This document shows positions 1-9,435 of a stretch of 64,000 bases of DNA, piece after piece. The translations under genes and the position numbers were made by a program. The notes beneath the pieces are model-generated. The model was not told the origin of the DNA, did no database searches, and saw only the letters and a list, made by a program, of their open reading frames with translations. Source of the DNA: Lachnospiraceae bacterium. Lineage in GTDB: Bacteria > Bacillota > Clostridia > Lachnospirales > Lachnospiraceae. Each line of letters opens with the position of its first letter. Position 1 is the stretch's first letter. The stretch spans positions 124,001 through 188,000 of the forward strand of contig SVEZ01000004.1 in assembly GCA_015057115.1 (NCBI GenBank), written 5' to 3'.

Positions 1-1264
1 GATTATAAAAAGCGTCCGCCATGCCAAGCCATACCGCTCCGATAATAATTGCGCATCCAAGAACGCAGAGAAGCCCCCGCGCCGGAATCGACAGCTTCCG
101 AATTGCCATCTGCTCCGAACCGGAAAAATCCCCTGCCGAAGTCTTATCACCACCGGTCAAACCATCCATCAGGCAAACAAAAATCATGCCAACGCTCAAA
201 AACTGCATATCATAATCCACCAGCAAATGCAGGCAAAGCATGGCAAGCATCAGCTTTCTACCGGCATCTCCGCCTTTTTGAAATCCCCCGGATTTCAAAA
301 GCTGATAAATCCACAATCCCACAATCGCCAACGCCGGAAGAATTCCGATATCCAACGCCAGCTGCAAATATTCATTATGAACATGGGTAACCGCATACAC
401 GCCGGTCTGATAACTGCCCTGCAAATAATAATAGCCATAGTACCCAAGACCCAAGGGGTGACTACCCAGAATCTTAAAAGCATCCAGGTCATACAACAAC
501 CTTCCCCAAAGGGTGCTTGAAGAAAAAACACCTGCAAACATTCCCCGTCGCCAGCCCATGATGACAAAAACAAGTACCGTAGCACCTAATCCCAAACCTG
601 CTGTCAAACTTTGTTTTTTATCCCCGGCCACTTTTTTCTTCCACAAAATAACCGAACCCATGATTAGCGTAAGCACCGTTAATCCATAGACGCCTCGGCT
701 TCTGGTACAAACCACACCCACCATGCAAAGGTAGCTGCAAAGAAGGTCCAACCGTTTTCCACCTTTTGCAAAAAAACGATTCGTTCCTTCAATATATCCT
801 AACAGCAGAAAAATCCCCAAGGTGTTGGGATACTGAAAGCTTCCTGCCAAACGTCCCGCCACAGAAATATAGTTTGGAAAAAGATCTGCCAGCATCAGAA
901 TTACCGACAACACCGTCATTACGCTTCCCACGTAGGGCAGGCTTCCAAGGATTCTCTCTCCTGCCGGTTCTTCGCACTGCCATAAACAGAGTAGAAATAA
1001 AAACAGACCGATGGCGCGTATGGCACCAAACCAGGCCAATCCCTTATCAATACTCCAAATGGGAACCAGACAATACATGCCTGTCAAAAGCGCCATTCCC
1101 CATAAAAAAGGCGTGTTTTTCACACAGACCTTCTTTTTCCGAAGGATTCTCTCTACAAGAAGCACCGCCTCCAAAACGCAGGCTCCTGCCTGAGCGTATG
1201 AAAAATATCCTCCTCCCGGGAGTAACAGGAGCAAAAACAATCCCATCAGACTATAACAATACAT
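1..1264 (-). CDS. O-antigen ligase/polymerase-like membrane protein (Wzy_C type), 3' end outside window
   Basis: The minus frame from the ATG at 1264 stays open to the window edge (at least 421 residues) and was read directly. It is a chain of hydrophobic segments separated by short loops, and around positions 370-410 it encodes the peptide THVHNEYLQLALDIG, which matches the conserved His-containing loop of Wzy_C/O-antigen ligase proteins. These proteins join or polymerise lipid-linked glycans on the outer face of the membrane. A GGAAAGG ribosome-binding site lies 8 bases before the ATG. The gene reads in the same direction as the LRR gene upstream and the wall-polymer cluster further on, so a role in surface glycan assembly is plausible but inferred. 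The C-terminus, possibly with TPR repeats as in some relatives, lies off the window. Confidence 0.75.
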   Translation of the reverse strand, partial: MYCYSLMGLFLLLLLPGGGYFSYAQAGACVLEAVLLVERILRKKKVCVKNTPFLWGMALLTGMYCLVPIWSIDKGLAWFGAIRAIGLFLFLLCLWQCEEPAGERILGSLPYVGSVMTVLSVILMLADLFPNYISVAGRLAGSFQYPNTLGIFLLLGYIEGTNRFFAKGGKRLDLLCSYLCMVGVVCTRSRGVYGLTVLTLIMGSVILWKKKVAGDKKQSLTAGLGLGATVLVFVIMGWRRGMFAGVFSSSTLWGRLLYDLDAFKILGSHPLGLGYYGYYYLQGSYQTGVYAVTHVHNEYLQLALDIGILPALAIVGLWIYQLLKSGGFQKGGDAGRKLMLAMLCLHLLVDYDMQFLSVGMIFVCLMDGLTGGDKTSAGDFSGSEQMAIRKLSIPARGLLCVLGCAIIIGAVWLGMADAFYN

Positions 1265-1320
1265 TTCGTTTTTCCTTTCCAGCCACGAAGTTATTCTCAG
1301 AATAGTATATCACATAAGAA

Positions 1321-1382
1321 AAGATCACTCCATTGGTTTCTGCATTCTTATAAAACACAGACCCTCAACAGAGCGATCTTTC
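1321..1382 (-). terminator. Possible terminator with long loop
   Basis: On the minus strand AAAGATCGCTC and GAGTGATCTTTTCTT form an imperfect 10-11 base stem around a loop of about 40 bases, followed by T-rich sequence. It sits just after the LRR gene. The long loop makes it weaker than a classical terminator. Confidence 0.4.
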
Positions 1383-1411
1383 TTATTCGTATATCCTTCG
1401 CTTCGTAACGC

Positions 1412-2794
1412 TTATTCCGCTACGAAGGTGAATCCATACTGTTTCGCATAAGTTTCAGCCGCACTTCCGGCCTGTCCTTTGATTACAAAATCCTTTACCG
1501 GAACACAAACGCCGTAACATACGGTAGTCCTAATAGCCGGATTCTCCTCCGCTCTAAAGTCATAGGTTTTGGCTCCTAAACGTACTTTTTCACTTTCTTC
1601 GTATTCTTCGTACGCTTTCCATGCAGCTTCCCATGCAACTTCTTCAGCATCGTAGTCTTCCTCTTCGTAGTCTTCCTCTTCGTAGTCTTCCTCGTCCTCA
1701 TAGTATTCGTCAGACTCCTCTTCGTCGTAATCGGATTCATCTGCTCTACGTTTGCTCTGTGCTGTCTTCTGCTTTTCAAGCTCAAGATTATAGAAGTAAT
1801 TCACATCATACTCTAACTGATTGTCAAACTTCACAAATCCAATGGATAATGGTGCCAACTTGGTTACCGATGCCGGAATGGTAATTTCCTTAACCGGTAC
1901 ATTATAGAAGGCTGCCTCACCAATATAGGTTACGCCCTCCGGAATTACTACCTTCTGCAGCTTTGACGTGCCTTCCAATAATCCATAATCTGAATAATCA
2001 CAGGCAAAATCTGCAATTTTGGTGGTTCCCGGTTTAATTGTAAGGCTTTCCGGGTTACCACTGATTCCTAAGAATGTTGTTCCCACATAAGCTCCCGTCT
2101 TCTGTTTTTCAAACCACTTGGTTTGGCGAAGTGACGTTCCATCAGCCTCTTTGACTTTATCCAAATTGATTTTTGACAGGTTGGTACAGCAATAAAAAGC
2201 GCGATAAGCCAATGTGGTTACCGTAGAGGGAAGACTTACCTTGGATAGCTCCCAATTATACGCCATTACATAGCTTTCCATTTTCTTTACTTTGCCAGCC
2301 ACCTGAAGTTTCTTAACGTTACAGCGTTCAAAGGCCCTTTCCCCTATTTTTGTGACTTTGTTTCCCAACTTCACACTCGTAAGGTTATAACAGCAGCGAA
2401 ATGCGCCCTCCTGAATCTCCGTCACGGTCTTCGGTATCGTAACACTTTTCAGCTTGTCGTTATCATCGAACGCATATTTTCCGATTTTGGTAACGGTTTT
2501 GTTACCCAGCTTCGCCGGAATAGCAAGCTTCTTGCTCTTTCCGGTATAACCGGTAATGGTGGCCTTTCCCCCGGAAACCTTATACTTGAATCCGTTTTTC
2601 TTGTAGGTCTTGGCTCTCGCCATTGTCATTTTTCCCAATGCCTGCTGATTTACCTTTGCAGTAAGGTACTTTGCCATAGTGGTATCTTTTTTCTCGGAAG
2701 ATGCGGCATTTGCAGCAACCGGAGAACATAAAGATATGCCCATAATTAAGGCCAGCGCTACTGAGAACGCCTTTTTACTTGTTTGATTTCTCAT
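1412..2794 (-). CDS. Secreted BspA-type leucine-rich-repeat protein with acidic tail region
   Basis: The 460-residue protein begins with a signal peptide (basic MRNQTSKK, hydrophobic core, cleavage near AANAAS). Residues about 70-300 contain several LRR_5/BspA-type repeats of the form 'TxIGxxAFxxCxxLxxVxLPxxVTxI' (for example IGKYAFDDNDKLKSVTIP and IGERAFERC). These repeats usually mediate protein or host-surface binding. Residues about 335-385 are an extremely acidic D/E/Y stretch encoded in part by a 15-bp tandem DNA repeat, after which a short conserved C-terminus follows. No sorting signal or membrane anchor is visible, so it may be released or held by charge. It lies 50 bases after the BceB-like permease on the same strand. 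Exact function unknown. Confidence 0.8.
   Translation of the reverse strand: MRNQTSKKAFSVALALIMGISLCSPVAANAASSEKKDTTMAKYLTAKVNQQALGKMTMARAKTYKKNGFKYKVSGGKATITGYTGKSKKLAIPAKLGNKTVTKIGKYAFDDNDKLKSVTIPKTVTEIQEGAFRCCYNLTSVKLGNKVTKIGERAFERCNVKKLQVAGKVKKMESYVMAYNWELSKVSLPSTVTTLAYRAFYCCTNLSKINLDKVKEADGTSLRQTKWFEKQKTGAYVGTTFLGISGNPESLTIKPGTTKIADFACDYSDYGLLEGTSKLQKVVIPEGVTYIGEAAFYNVPVKEITIPASVTKLAPLSIGFVKFDNQLEYDVNYFYNLELEKQKTAQSKRRADESDYDEEESDEYYEDEEDYEEEDYEEEDYDAEEVAWEAAWKAYEEYEESEKVRLGAKTYDFRAEENPAIRTTVCYGVCVPVKDFVIKGQAGSAAETYAKQYGFTFVAE
1651..1695. repeat. 15-bp tandem repeat, three units, in the LRR gene
   Basis: CGTAGTCTTCCTCTT occurs at 1651-1665 and 1666-1680, with a third unit differing only at the end (1681-1695). 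It encodes the repeated acidic unit EEDYE on the minus strand. The unit is a multiple of three, so slippage would change protein length but not frame. Confidence 0.85.
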
Positions 2795-2844
2795 AACAAC
2801 CTCCTTTTATTTTTTACAACATCCTAATTGTAACACTCTGCACA

Positions 2845-4818
2845 CTATTTTACAATCTTATAGTACTCATTTGCAGTCAGTTTATAAACCACCATATATA
2901 TCAGTGCGAAAACACAAAATCCCATGGCAGAGGTTTTTGCCAGCAGAATGTGATTGGTTACTCCCATCAGCAATACAATTTTTTCCACCAGCGGAAAAGC
3001 AAAGGTTAAATGTACGCCGGCTGTAACCAGGGGAATAAAGAATACCAGTAAAAGCTGGGAATTGATACTCTTTTTAATTTCTCTCTCGGTCATACCCACC
3101 TTTTTCATAATGTCGAAACGCTTTACATCCTCGTAGCCTTCTGCCACCTGCTTATAGTAAATGATTAACACCGTTGCTACCAGGAAAACCAGACTCAACA
3201 GGCATCCTAAAAATAACAGGGAACCGAAATTGGAAAGGTACTGACTTCTTTCATCCTCCCTGGTATCCACGCGAAAACTCATGTCCTCCATTTTGGAATC
3301 CCTGGAAAGGGCTTCCAGCATTTTATCTGCAAGGGCGGTATCTTCTTCCTCCGTAAGGGTAGTGTCAAACTCGTAGTGCCATTGAAAGGGAACCCCTTCC
3401 GGTGCTTTTCCGCCAATAAGCAGAATATACGGGTATCCTCCAACATTCATTTCATCCAGTTGAATTGTGGTGTTTATTCTTTTCTTAATCCGGTAGTCAT
3501 CCTTGTTATTAAAGGACAATGTATCTTCTGTATATGCATTTTCCTCGTCACAGATCAGAACTTCGTCATCCGCAAGGGTTTCCTTTTTTCCGTAGTTCCG
3601 GTTATAGTCTTTAAGAGACATCCACTGGAACAGATAAATCTCTTTCCCTTTATCCTCTTTTCTAAAATCCACTTCCCCCGTTTTGAAGTTTGTCTGATTT
3701 CTCTCCCCCACCAAAATTGTGGATACATAGTCCACCGGATTCTTTCTTTTTACATTCTCCCGTCGAAAGATTTTCTCATACTTTTTGCTCACATAATCCC
3801 GCATTTCTTCAATCTTTTCCCCTCCGCTATAAACGGTAATAAGGGAATCCACCTCTTTGGGGAACTGGGCTTTAACCACATCACCCACACCAATATAAAG
3901 ACACACTGTGGTTGCCATGGTTACCAGCACCATGGTAGATAAAATACAGATAGATGCCAGTCCCGCACCATTTCTGTTCATCCGAAAACTCATGGATGAA
4001 ACAGACACAAAATGATTTGCTTTATAGTAATATCCCTTTTTCTTTTTCAACAGATTACACAAAAATACACTGCCTGCAATAAACAGCATATAGGTTGCCA
4101 CAATAACCATAAGCACAGCAATGAAAAAGATGGAAATCGCTTTAATCGGCTCCTGAATACTGACTGCCAGATAATATGCTCCACCTAAAATAACAGCTCC
4201 GCCAAGGGCAAAAAGCACATTTCCCTTTGGGGGTTTTTCTCCTATTTTGTCAGAATGCAAAAGATTCACTGCCTGCATTCTTAAAACCTGCCAGGATGCG
4301 CCAATAAACTGCAGGAAAAAGATTGCAGTAAACAGGCCCACTACCTCTAATACTCCAAATACGGAAATTTCATAGGTAAACGTCACTTTTCCACCAATTA
4401 ATTTCAGCAGACAAAGCTCTGCCGCCTTACTGAAGAGGATTCCCAAAAACAATCCTCCTGCCAGGGAAATCCCCTCTGTGATCAGGGTTTCCCAGCCGCA
4501 GATTTTTAAAATATTCTGCTTGTTCAAGCCCAGAATGTAGTATAAGCCAAACTCTTTTTTCCTCTGCTTCATCAGGAAAGAATGGGTATATACCAGAAGG
4601 TATGTGGCAAAAATCGCAACCACCAGCACACCAAAGCCCAGGGTAACCTGTGCCATCGCACCGCCCTTTGCACTTTGCAGCGTTTTACTCCCTGCCAGAA
4701 AGACAATCATGTAATCCATCATAACCATGATAATACAGGTTAAAAAATAGGGAAAATAGGTCTGGCGATTCTTCCGGATTCCTTCCTTTGCAAGACGATA
4801 AAACAAATGCTTTCCCAT
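2845..4818 (-). CDS. BceB-like FtsX-family ABC permease (peptide antibiotic sensing/resistance)
   Basis: This is about 657 residues from the ATG at 4818; an upstream in-frame GTG at 4827 overlaps the ribosome-binding site and was not chosen. It has the BceB plan: an N-terminal helix, further paired helices to about residue 300, a large extracellular domain of about 200 residues (about 320-525, beginning after AQFPKEVDS), then three C-terminal helices. BceAB modules remove cell-wall-active peptides such as bacitracin from their lipid targets and signal their own flux to the BceS kinase. The BceA-like ATPase lies one base upstream and a BceRS-like pair lies 1.4 kb away. The substrate cannot be predicted. 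Confidence 0.9.
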   Translation of the reverse strand: MGKHLFYRLAKEGIRKNRQTYFPYFLTCIIMVMMDYMIVFLAGSKTLQSAKGGAMAQVTLGFGVLVVAIFATYLLVYTHSFLMKQRKKEFGLYYILGLNKQNILKICGWETLITEGISLAGGLFLGILFSKAAELCLLKLIGGKVTFTYEISVFGVLEVVGLFTAIFFLQFIGASWQVLRMQAVNLLHSDKIGEKPPKGNVLFALGGAVILGGAYYLAVSIQEPIKAISIFFIAVLMVIVATYMLFIAGSVFLCNLLKKKKGYYYKANHFVSVSSMSFRMNRNGAGLASICILSTMVLVTMATTVCLYIGVGDVVKAQFPKEVDSLITVYSGGEKIEEMRDYVSKKYEKIFRRENVKRKNPVDYVSTILVGERNQTNFKTGEVDFRKEDKGKEIYLFQWMSLKDYNRNYGKKETLADDEVLICDEENAYTEDTLSFNNKDDYRIKKRINTTIQLDEMNVGGYPYILLIGGKAPEGVPFQWHYEFDTTLTEEEDTALADKMLEALSRDSKMEDMSFRVDTREDERSQYLSNFGSLLFLGCLLSLVFLVATVLIIYYKQVAEGYEDVKRFDIMKKVGMTEREIKKSINSQLLLVFFIPLVTAGVHLTFAFPLVEKIVLLMGVTNHILLAKTSAMGFCVFALIYMVVYKLTANEYYKIVK

Positions 4819-4819
4819 T

Positions 4820-5578
4820 TTATTCACCCCCTGTGGTCAAAAGCGTCAATGTGTTACTGATTTTCTGATACATGGTCTCATTATTATCCTCACCCCGGTA
4901 GACCTGATGAAACACCTCGCCGTCACGGATAAAAAGCACCCGGTTGGCGTGGCTTGCTGCCTTAACAGAATGGGTAACCATAACGATGGTCTGACCTGCT
5001 TTATTGATTTCTCCGAACAATCCCAGAAGCTCGTCAGTAGCTTTGCTGTCAAGGGCTCCTGTGGGTTCATCCGCCAAAAGCAGTTCCGGGCTGGTAATGA
5101 TGGCTCTTGCCACAGCGGCACGCTGTTTCTGTCCACCGGACACCTCATAAGGATATTTGTCTAAAAGATCGGTAATGTTTAACACCTTTGCAATGGGTTG
5201 CAAGCGTTTTTCCATTTCCGGATATTTTTCTCCTGCCAACACCAATGGAAGAAAAATGTTATCCCGCAGACTGAAAGTATCCAACAGATTGAAATCCTGG
5301 AACACAAATCCCAAATGCTCTCTTCTGAAATTTGCCAATTCCTTATCCGGGATTTTGGAAAGCTCTTTGCCCTTTAAGGAAACGCTTCCTGCAGTTGGTT
5401 TATCTATAGCTGCCAGAATATTTAACAGGGTGGTTTTTCCGGATCCGGATTCACCCATGACGGCCACATATTCTCCCTCTTCCACTTCAAAATTTACGTT
5501 TTTTAAAGCCTCTACTTTAGCACCGCCGAAGCGGGTACTATATATTTTCTTCAGGCCCCGTACATCCAATATACTCAT
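4820..5578 (-). CDS. BceA-like ABC transporter ATPase
   Basis: The 252-residue ATPase of the MacB/LolD/BceA class has Walker A GESGSGKTT (about residue 41), the signature VSGGQKQRAAVARA, Walker B LLLADEPTGALDS and the switch His in VTHS. It powers the adjacent BceB-like permease, and the stop codon is one base from the permease start, so they are translationally coupled. AAAGGAGG precedes the ATG. The gene faces away from the palindromic element and the transglutaminase-like gene upstream. Its promoter should lie in the 5580-5610 region or within the palindromic element, but no clear minus-strand promoter was recognised. Confidence 0.93.
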   Translation of the reverse strand: MSILDVRGLKKIYSTRFGGAKVEALKNVNFEVEEGEYVAVMGESGSGKTTLLNILAAIDKPTAGSVSLKGKELSKIPDKELANFRREHLGFVFQDFNLLDTFSLRDNIFLPLVLAGEKYPEMEKRLQPIAKVLNITDLLDKYPYEVSGGQKQRAAVARAIITSPELLLADEPTGALDSKATDELLGLFGEINKAGQTIVMVTHSVKAASHANRVLFIRDGEVFHQVYRGEDNNETMYQKISNTLTLLTTGGE

Positions 5579-5635
5579 CTGATTTCCTCCTTTTAATTCT
5601 TTGCTCTTTTGCCGGACGCTTGCGGTTCTAATCCC

Positions 5636-5771
5636 CTGGAGAGGAGAACATACCTCGATGTGGGAACGCTTGCGCTCAACGTCCGGCGTAACGGTATATA
5701 ACCTTCCCTACCGGGAAGCTAAGTACCGACGCCTCCCAATGTCCCACCTCGGGGTATGTCCCCCTCTCCAG
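5636..5771 (+). repeat. Structured palindromic element, copy A
   Basis: The outer stem starts with CTGGAGAGG (5636-5644) and closes with CCTCTCCAG (5763-5771), and continues inward through CATACC/GGTATG and GTGGGA/TCCCAC. A small hairpin (CGCTTGCG) follows, then a core CGTAACGGTATATAACC (5687-5703), a short hairpin TTCCC-taccg-GGGAA region, and GCTAAGTACCGACGCCT (5718-5734). Copy B at 28129-28266 on the minus strand has the same two core flanks but different, still complementary, stem sequences. A side stem GCCGGACG (5611-5618)/CGTCCGGC (5680-5687) is also possible in this copy. No coding potential. It is either a structured RNA or a dispersed palindromic repeat; I cannot name a family. Confidence 0.65.
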
Positions 5772-5886
5772 ATAATTTCAACTCTCAAGCTTCCTTCATC
5801 CTAAACAAAGTATATCAAAGATGGAAATCAACCTCCATAGGATGGTCTTACAAAATCTTTTCAGTTTCTTACATTGGTGTAAGAAG

Positions 5887-5915
5887 TTGCATTTTTCCGG
5901 GTATCCTTTTATAAT
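5887..5915 (+). promoter_or_regulatory. Sigma-70-type promoter for the transglutaminase-like gene
   Basis: A TTGCAT -35 (5887-5892) and a perfect TATAAT -10 (5910-5915) are separated by 17 bases, about 30 bases before the ATG at 5944. This shows the gene is meant to be expressed on its own, divergently from the BceAB unit. Confidence 0.75.
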
Positions 5916-5943
5916 CAAGGAAAACACTTTTGGAGGTTTGCGG

Positions 5944-6989
5944 ATGCGTAAATTGAGAATGAGAAAGTTTGTAACTCTTTTGTTAGCAGGAATTATGGTG
6001 GTGTCTCTTTTTTCACCTATCACAGGAACCGGCATTCTGAAAGCAATGACGGCTAAACCTGCTACCTTTACCATATCCAAAGATGATGAAACTACAGCTA
6101 CGAAAATTCATTCCTTATTAATGTCCAAAAAGAAATTTCAGTTAAAAGTAAATGGAGGTCCGAAGACTGCCAATAAGAAACTGGGCTCTTTAAATAAGAA
6201 AATCCGGAAAATAAACGGACAGGGTGTTATCTTCCACGCTAGCCTTCTGAAGAAAAAAGGGAATTATTCTCTATTTGAGGTTTCTTCTGAAAACGTGAAG
6301 CTGTATCGACTTTCCCTTAAGTTTGTTTCCAAATTATATAAGGGGATGCGCGAGAATATGGGATTGGTATCTGACGAGGTTGTTAATGCCTACATTGCCG
6401 ATGCAGAAAGCTATCCTGATATGGACACAAGAAAAATGCCACCTCTCCCGGTGTTTATAAGAAAAAAGGTGCCTTTTTACTGGCACCTCAAACTCAACAT
6501 CTCATTATTCTGAAAGAAAAAGATTTCGGCAACTTAAGTGATGCCATGAAAATCTGGGCCATCGGCAAGTCCGGCTACTTTGCCTGCAGTTTTTCCCGCC
6601 CGGCTTATGGTATGCTGTATTCCGCCGCAGCGGCAAACACCGCCGGTGGAAGTGCCGGAATGAAACTTTTATACCAAAACAAGGCCGCCGGGGTCTGCTC
6701 AGATTATGCTCAAATGGAAAGCTTACTGTTCAAGGTTTTAAACATCACCCATTATTATCGTTCGAATTTCTGGATGAATCATTCTTGGACAGTGGTAAAA
6801 GTGAAAAACAGCAATGGAAAAACTCTCTGGATTCCTTTTGACTACGGAATCGGCCCCTCCGCGCTGTTGGATGTTCCGGAAGACGTACAGGAAGTCCTGT
6901 CTACCGAAGCTGAGCGTTACAAAATTTTCCTGGAGGGGATCAAGGGTGCCCCAACCAAAAAGAATTTTACCACCCGGGATTTTAACTAA
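5944..6989 (+). pseudogene. Secreted transglutaminase-like protein, split by one frameshift
   Basis: The ATG at 5944 has TGGAGG upstream and a signal peptide (RKLRMRKF then a hydrophobic core ending near GTGILKA). The frame closes at 6513, but the downstream frame (formally 6546-6989) continues the same protein when joined near 6432-6436: one more A in the AAAAA run would restore ...NATSPGVYKKKGAFLLAP.... The C-terminal part holds a transglutaminase-like triad: Cys in GVCSDYA, His in NHSWTVV and Asp in PFDYGIG. Such secreted proteins act as cysteine proteases or crosslinkers, often on the cell wall. It lies between the BceRS and BceAB units on the opposite strand. Whether the shift is real, programmed or an assembly error cannot be told from the sequence. 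Confidence 0.75.
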
Positions 6990-6994
6990 ACACC

Positions 6995-7897
6995 TTACTC
7001 CAACCGTTCCTGCGGTCTTACCAGGTTCAGTGACACTACCGTACCTTTCCCTACTTCTGAGGAAATGGCTATCTCATGCTTTAATTTTTCGCAAACCTGC
7101 TTTGTAAGGTAAAGTCCTAAGCCACTGGCTTTTTTGTCGGTACGACCGTTGTAACCTGTATAACCTTTTTCAAAAATACGGGGCAAATCTTCCGGTGCTA
7201 TACCAATGCCGGTATCCGCAATGGTGAGGATTCCATCCTCCGACACGGAAATGGTGACGCCCCCTTCTTTTGTATACTTAATGGCATTTGTCAAAAGCTG
7301 CTCGATGACAAATGCCAACCATTTTTCATCGGAAATGGTTTCATAACCGGTTTCCTCATAACTAAGGGTCAGCTTTTTTTCAATAAACTGACGGGACAGT
7401 TTTCGAAAAACCTCCCGTAGCACATTATCCACAGCCACCGGACGAAGCACGTAATCGGAACTTTCTGCCCCCAGTCTAAGGTAGGCAAGTACCATCCCCA
7501 CATACTGTTCTACATAAAACAGCTCTGCCAGCAAATGCCGTGATAGAGGTGTATCCTGGTTTTGCAAAGTTAAATGCATGGAAGCGATGGGGGTTTTAAT
7601 CTGGTGCACCCAGACGGTAAAATACTCCATCATATCAGAAAAACGCTGTACCTGAAGATTATATTCCAGCGCTCTTTGCTTTTGCTCCTGCTGCTCCTCC
7701 CACTCTGCCTCCCAGCGTTTTTTCATGCAAAGATAATCCGCCACCATGGCTATAATCGCAAACAGCAGACAAATGGCATAGGGGTACAGCACCGCCAGCA
7801 AAGGCAGTTTATACAGCCAGAAGGTAATGGCAAATATTACTCCCACCGCCAGGAAAAATAGAATCACACCCAAACGTTCCTTTAAATATCGCATCAT
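6995..7897 (-). CDS. BceS-like intramembrane-sensing histidine kinase
   Basis: The 300-residue kinase has two close N-terminal helices (about 10-30 and 35-55) with almost no extracellular loop, the hallmark of kinases that sense through an ABC transporter. The H-box is FTVWVHQIKTPI, followed by the N-box (LLTNAIKYT), G1 (IADTGIGI) and G2 (GLGLYLTK). It phosphorylates the adjacent response regulator. Its start overlaps the regulator's TGA stop as ATGATG, so the two are translationally coupled. The BceAB-like transporter at 2845-5578 is the expected sensing partner. The stop lies 6 bases from the end of the convergent transglutaminase-like gene. Confidence 0.92.
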   Translation of the reverse strand: MMRYLKERLGVILFFLAVGVIFAITFWLYKLPLLAVLYPYAICLLFAIIAMVADYLCMKKRWEAEWEEQQEQKQRALEYNLQVQRFSDMMEYFTVWVHQIKTPIASMHLTLQNQDTPLSRHLLAELFYVEQYVGMVLAYLRLGAESSDYVLRPVAVDNVLREVFRKLSRQFIEKKLTLSYEETGYETISDEKWLAFVIEQLLTNAIKYTKEGGVTISVSEDGILTIADTGIGIAPEDLPRIFEKGYTGYNGRTDKKASGLGLYLTKQVCEKLKHEIAISSEVGKGTVVSLNLVRPQERLE

Positions 7898-8562
7898 ATC
7901 TGATACCCCTCTCCGAATTTGGTAGTGATAAAATCTGTAACTCCGATGCCCTCTAGTTTTTTACGAAGCCGGTTTACATTTACCGACAGAGTATTTTCAT
8001 CCACAAAACAATCTGTCTCCCACAGACGTTGCATTAATTTTTCCCGGCTTACTACCTGTCCTCTGTTTTCCATAAGGCACAACAAGATACGGTATTCATT
8101 CTTGGTAAGAGACAACTTCTCTTCTCCATATAACACCACCTGTTCTCCGGTGTGAAGCATAACCCCATTGTGTTCCATGACCGGCAGGGTTCCCGCAAAG
8201 TCATAGCTCCTGCGTAAAAGCGCCTGAATTTTAGCCATCAAAACGCTGAAATCAAAGGGCTTTACCAGATAATCGTCGCCACCCATGTTCATGGCCATAA
8301 CGATGTTCATGTTATCCCCTGCGGAAGATAAAAATAGAATAGGCACTTTGGAGACTTTTCGGATCTGGGTGCACCAATGATAGCCGTTAAAAAATGGCAG
8401 CGTAATATCCAGAAGCACCAACTGGGGTGCTTCTTTCAAAAACTCTGCCAATATATCCTGATAATTCTGCGCTCTGTATACTTCATAGCTCCAAGCTTCC
8501 GCCTGGGTTTTGATAGCGGCTGCAATGCCGTCATCGTCCTCTACTAAAAAGAGCTTGTACAT
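7894..8562 (-). CDS. BceR-like OmpR-family response regulator
   Basis: The 222-residue protein has a receiver domain (acidic EDDDG pocket, phospho-acceptor Asp in LVLLDITLP, Lys in VKPFDF) and an OmpR/PhoB winged helix (about 125-222, ending NRLRKKLEGIGVTDFITTKFGEGYQI). It should bind DNA when phosphorylated by the downstream kinase and activate the BceAB-like exporter. GGAGGG precedes the ATG. Only 32 bases separate it from the upstream wall-polymer permease, without a recognisable terminator, so it may be read from that long operon as well. Confidence 0.93.
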   Translation of the reverse strand: MYKLFLVEDDDGIAAAIKTQAEAWSYEVYRAQNYQDILAEFLKEAPQLVLLDITLPFFNGYHWCTQIRKVSKVPILFLSSAGDNMNIVMAMNMGGDDYLVKPFDFSVLMAKIQALLRRSYDFAGTLPVMEHNGVMLHTGEQVVLYGEEKLSLTKNEYRILLCLMENRGQVVSREKLMQRLWETDCFVDENTLSVNVNRLRKKLEGIGVTDFITTKFGEGYQI

Positions 8563-8594
8563 TACCTTTTCCCTCCAATATTTTAAGCATATGT

Positions 8595-9401
8595 TTACAG
8601 TACATCCGGAATATCCTTATGCAACTTCCGATATGCCCACAATGCCATTCCGGTCAGCAGGCAATACAGAATTACGAAATTCCGCATCTGACGTGGTGTA
8701 TGCCAAAACCATCTTTTGTAAATCAGACAGTTACGGAATCCGTTTACAATAATGGTAACCGGGTTCCAAAGCATGAGTCTGCGAAGCCAGTGAATCTCAA
8801 TCTTATCTGCTGCATAGAGAATACCGGACAACCAGAAGAATGCAATGGTAATGGATTTAATAAAGTTATGAAAATCCCGGCTGATAGCTCCAAGCATTCC
8901 CGCAAACAGCGCCCAGCTGTTAAAAAACAGAAACATCAGCAACATGTAAAACGGAATCTGCAAATAATAAACATCCGGCATGTAACCAAAGAACATAAAA
9001 ATGATAATGGTTACTCCCACCAACATACAGTGAATCAAAAACTCGGACAAATTCACGAAGGTGGGAATGGTGCTGATAGGATATTTAATCTTTGTAATCA
9101 AATAGGTGTAACGTCGCAGGGAATTGGAACCTCCCGGCAACATGCTCTGCATAAAGAACCAGGGAATAAGTCCTGCCAGCAGCCACAAAAACTTGGGATA
9201 TCCTTCCACCGGTGCTCCCTGCCTTAATCCAATGGCAAAAGCAAAATAATACACGAAAATGCGAATTGCGGGTTTTAAAAACAGCCAGAAGGGTCCTAAA
9301 AGAGCGCCCTTATACTGCTTTTTCAAATCCGTCAGCGCCAGTTTTCCAATCTGATGCCGAAATGCAATATGATCCTTAACAATCTGCTTTACTGTATTCA
9401 T
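8595..9401 (-). CDS. ABC-2 type polysaccharide/teichoic acid export permease
   Basis: The 268-residue membrane protein has about six hydrophobic segments and the pattern of TagG/Wzm/RfbA ABC-2 permeases: an N-terminal amphipathic stretch (ALTDLKKQYKGALLGPFW) before the first helix, and a conserved central region (FLIHCMLVGVTIIIFMFFG). It exports a lipid-linked wall polymer together with the ATPase encoded at 19886-20668, at the other end of the same gene run. This separation of permease and ATPase by about 10 kb, bracketing the biosynthesis genes, supports one functional locus. GAGGAAA lies before the ATG. Confidence 0.9.
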   Translation of the reverse strand: MNTVKQIVKDHIAFRHQIGKLALTDLKKQYKGALLGPFWLFLKPAIRIFVYYFAFAIGLRQGAPVEGYPKFLWLLAGLIPWFFMQSMLPGGSNSLRRYTYLITKIKYPISTIPTFVNLSEFLIHCMLVGVTIIIFMFFGYMPDVYYLQIPFYMLLMFLFFNSWALFAGMLGAISRDFHNFIKSITIAFFWLSGILYAADKIEIHWLRRLMLWNPVTIIVNGFRNCLIYKRWFWHTPRQMRNFVILYCLLTGMALWAYRKLHKDIPDVL

Positions 9402-9435
9402 ACATTTTTCCTCAATCTAAAAATTTACCCACGGG

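Noticed and set aside
295-585. Minus-strand frame of 96 codons at the left edge
   Set aside because: It is a shadow of the O-antigen-ligase-like gene read in another frame.
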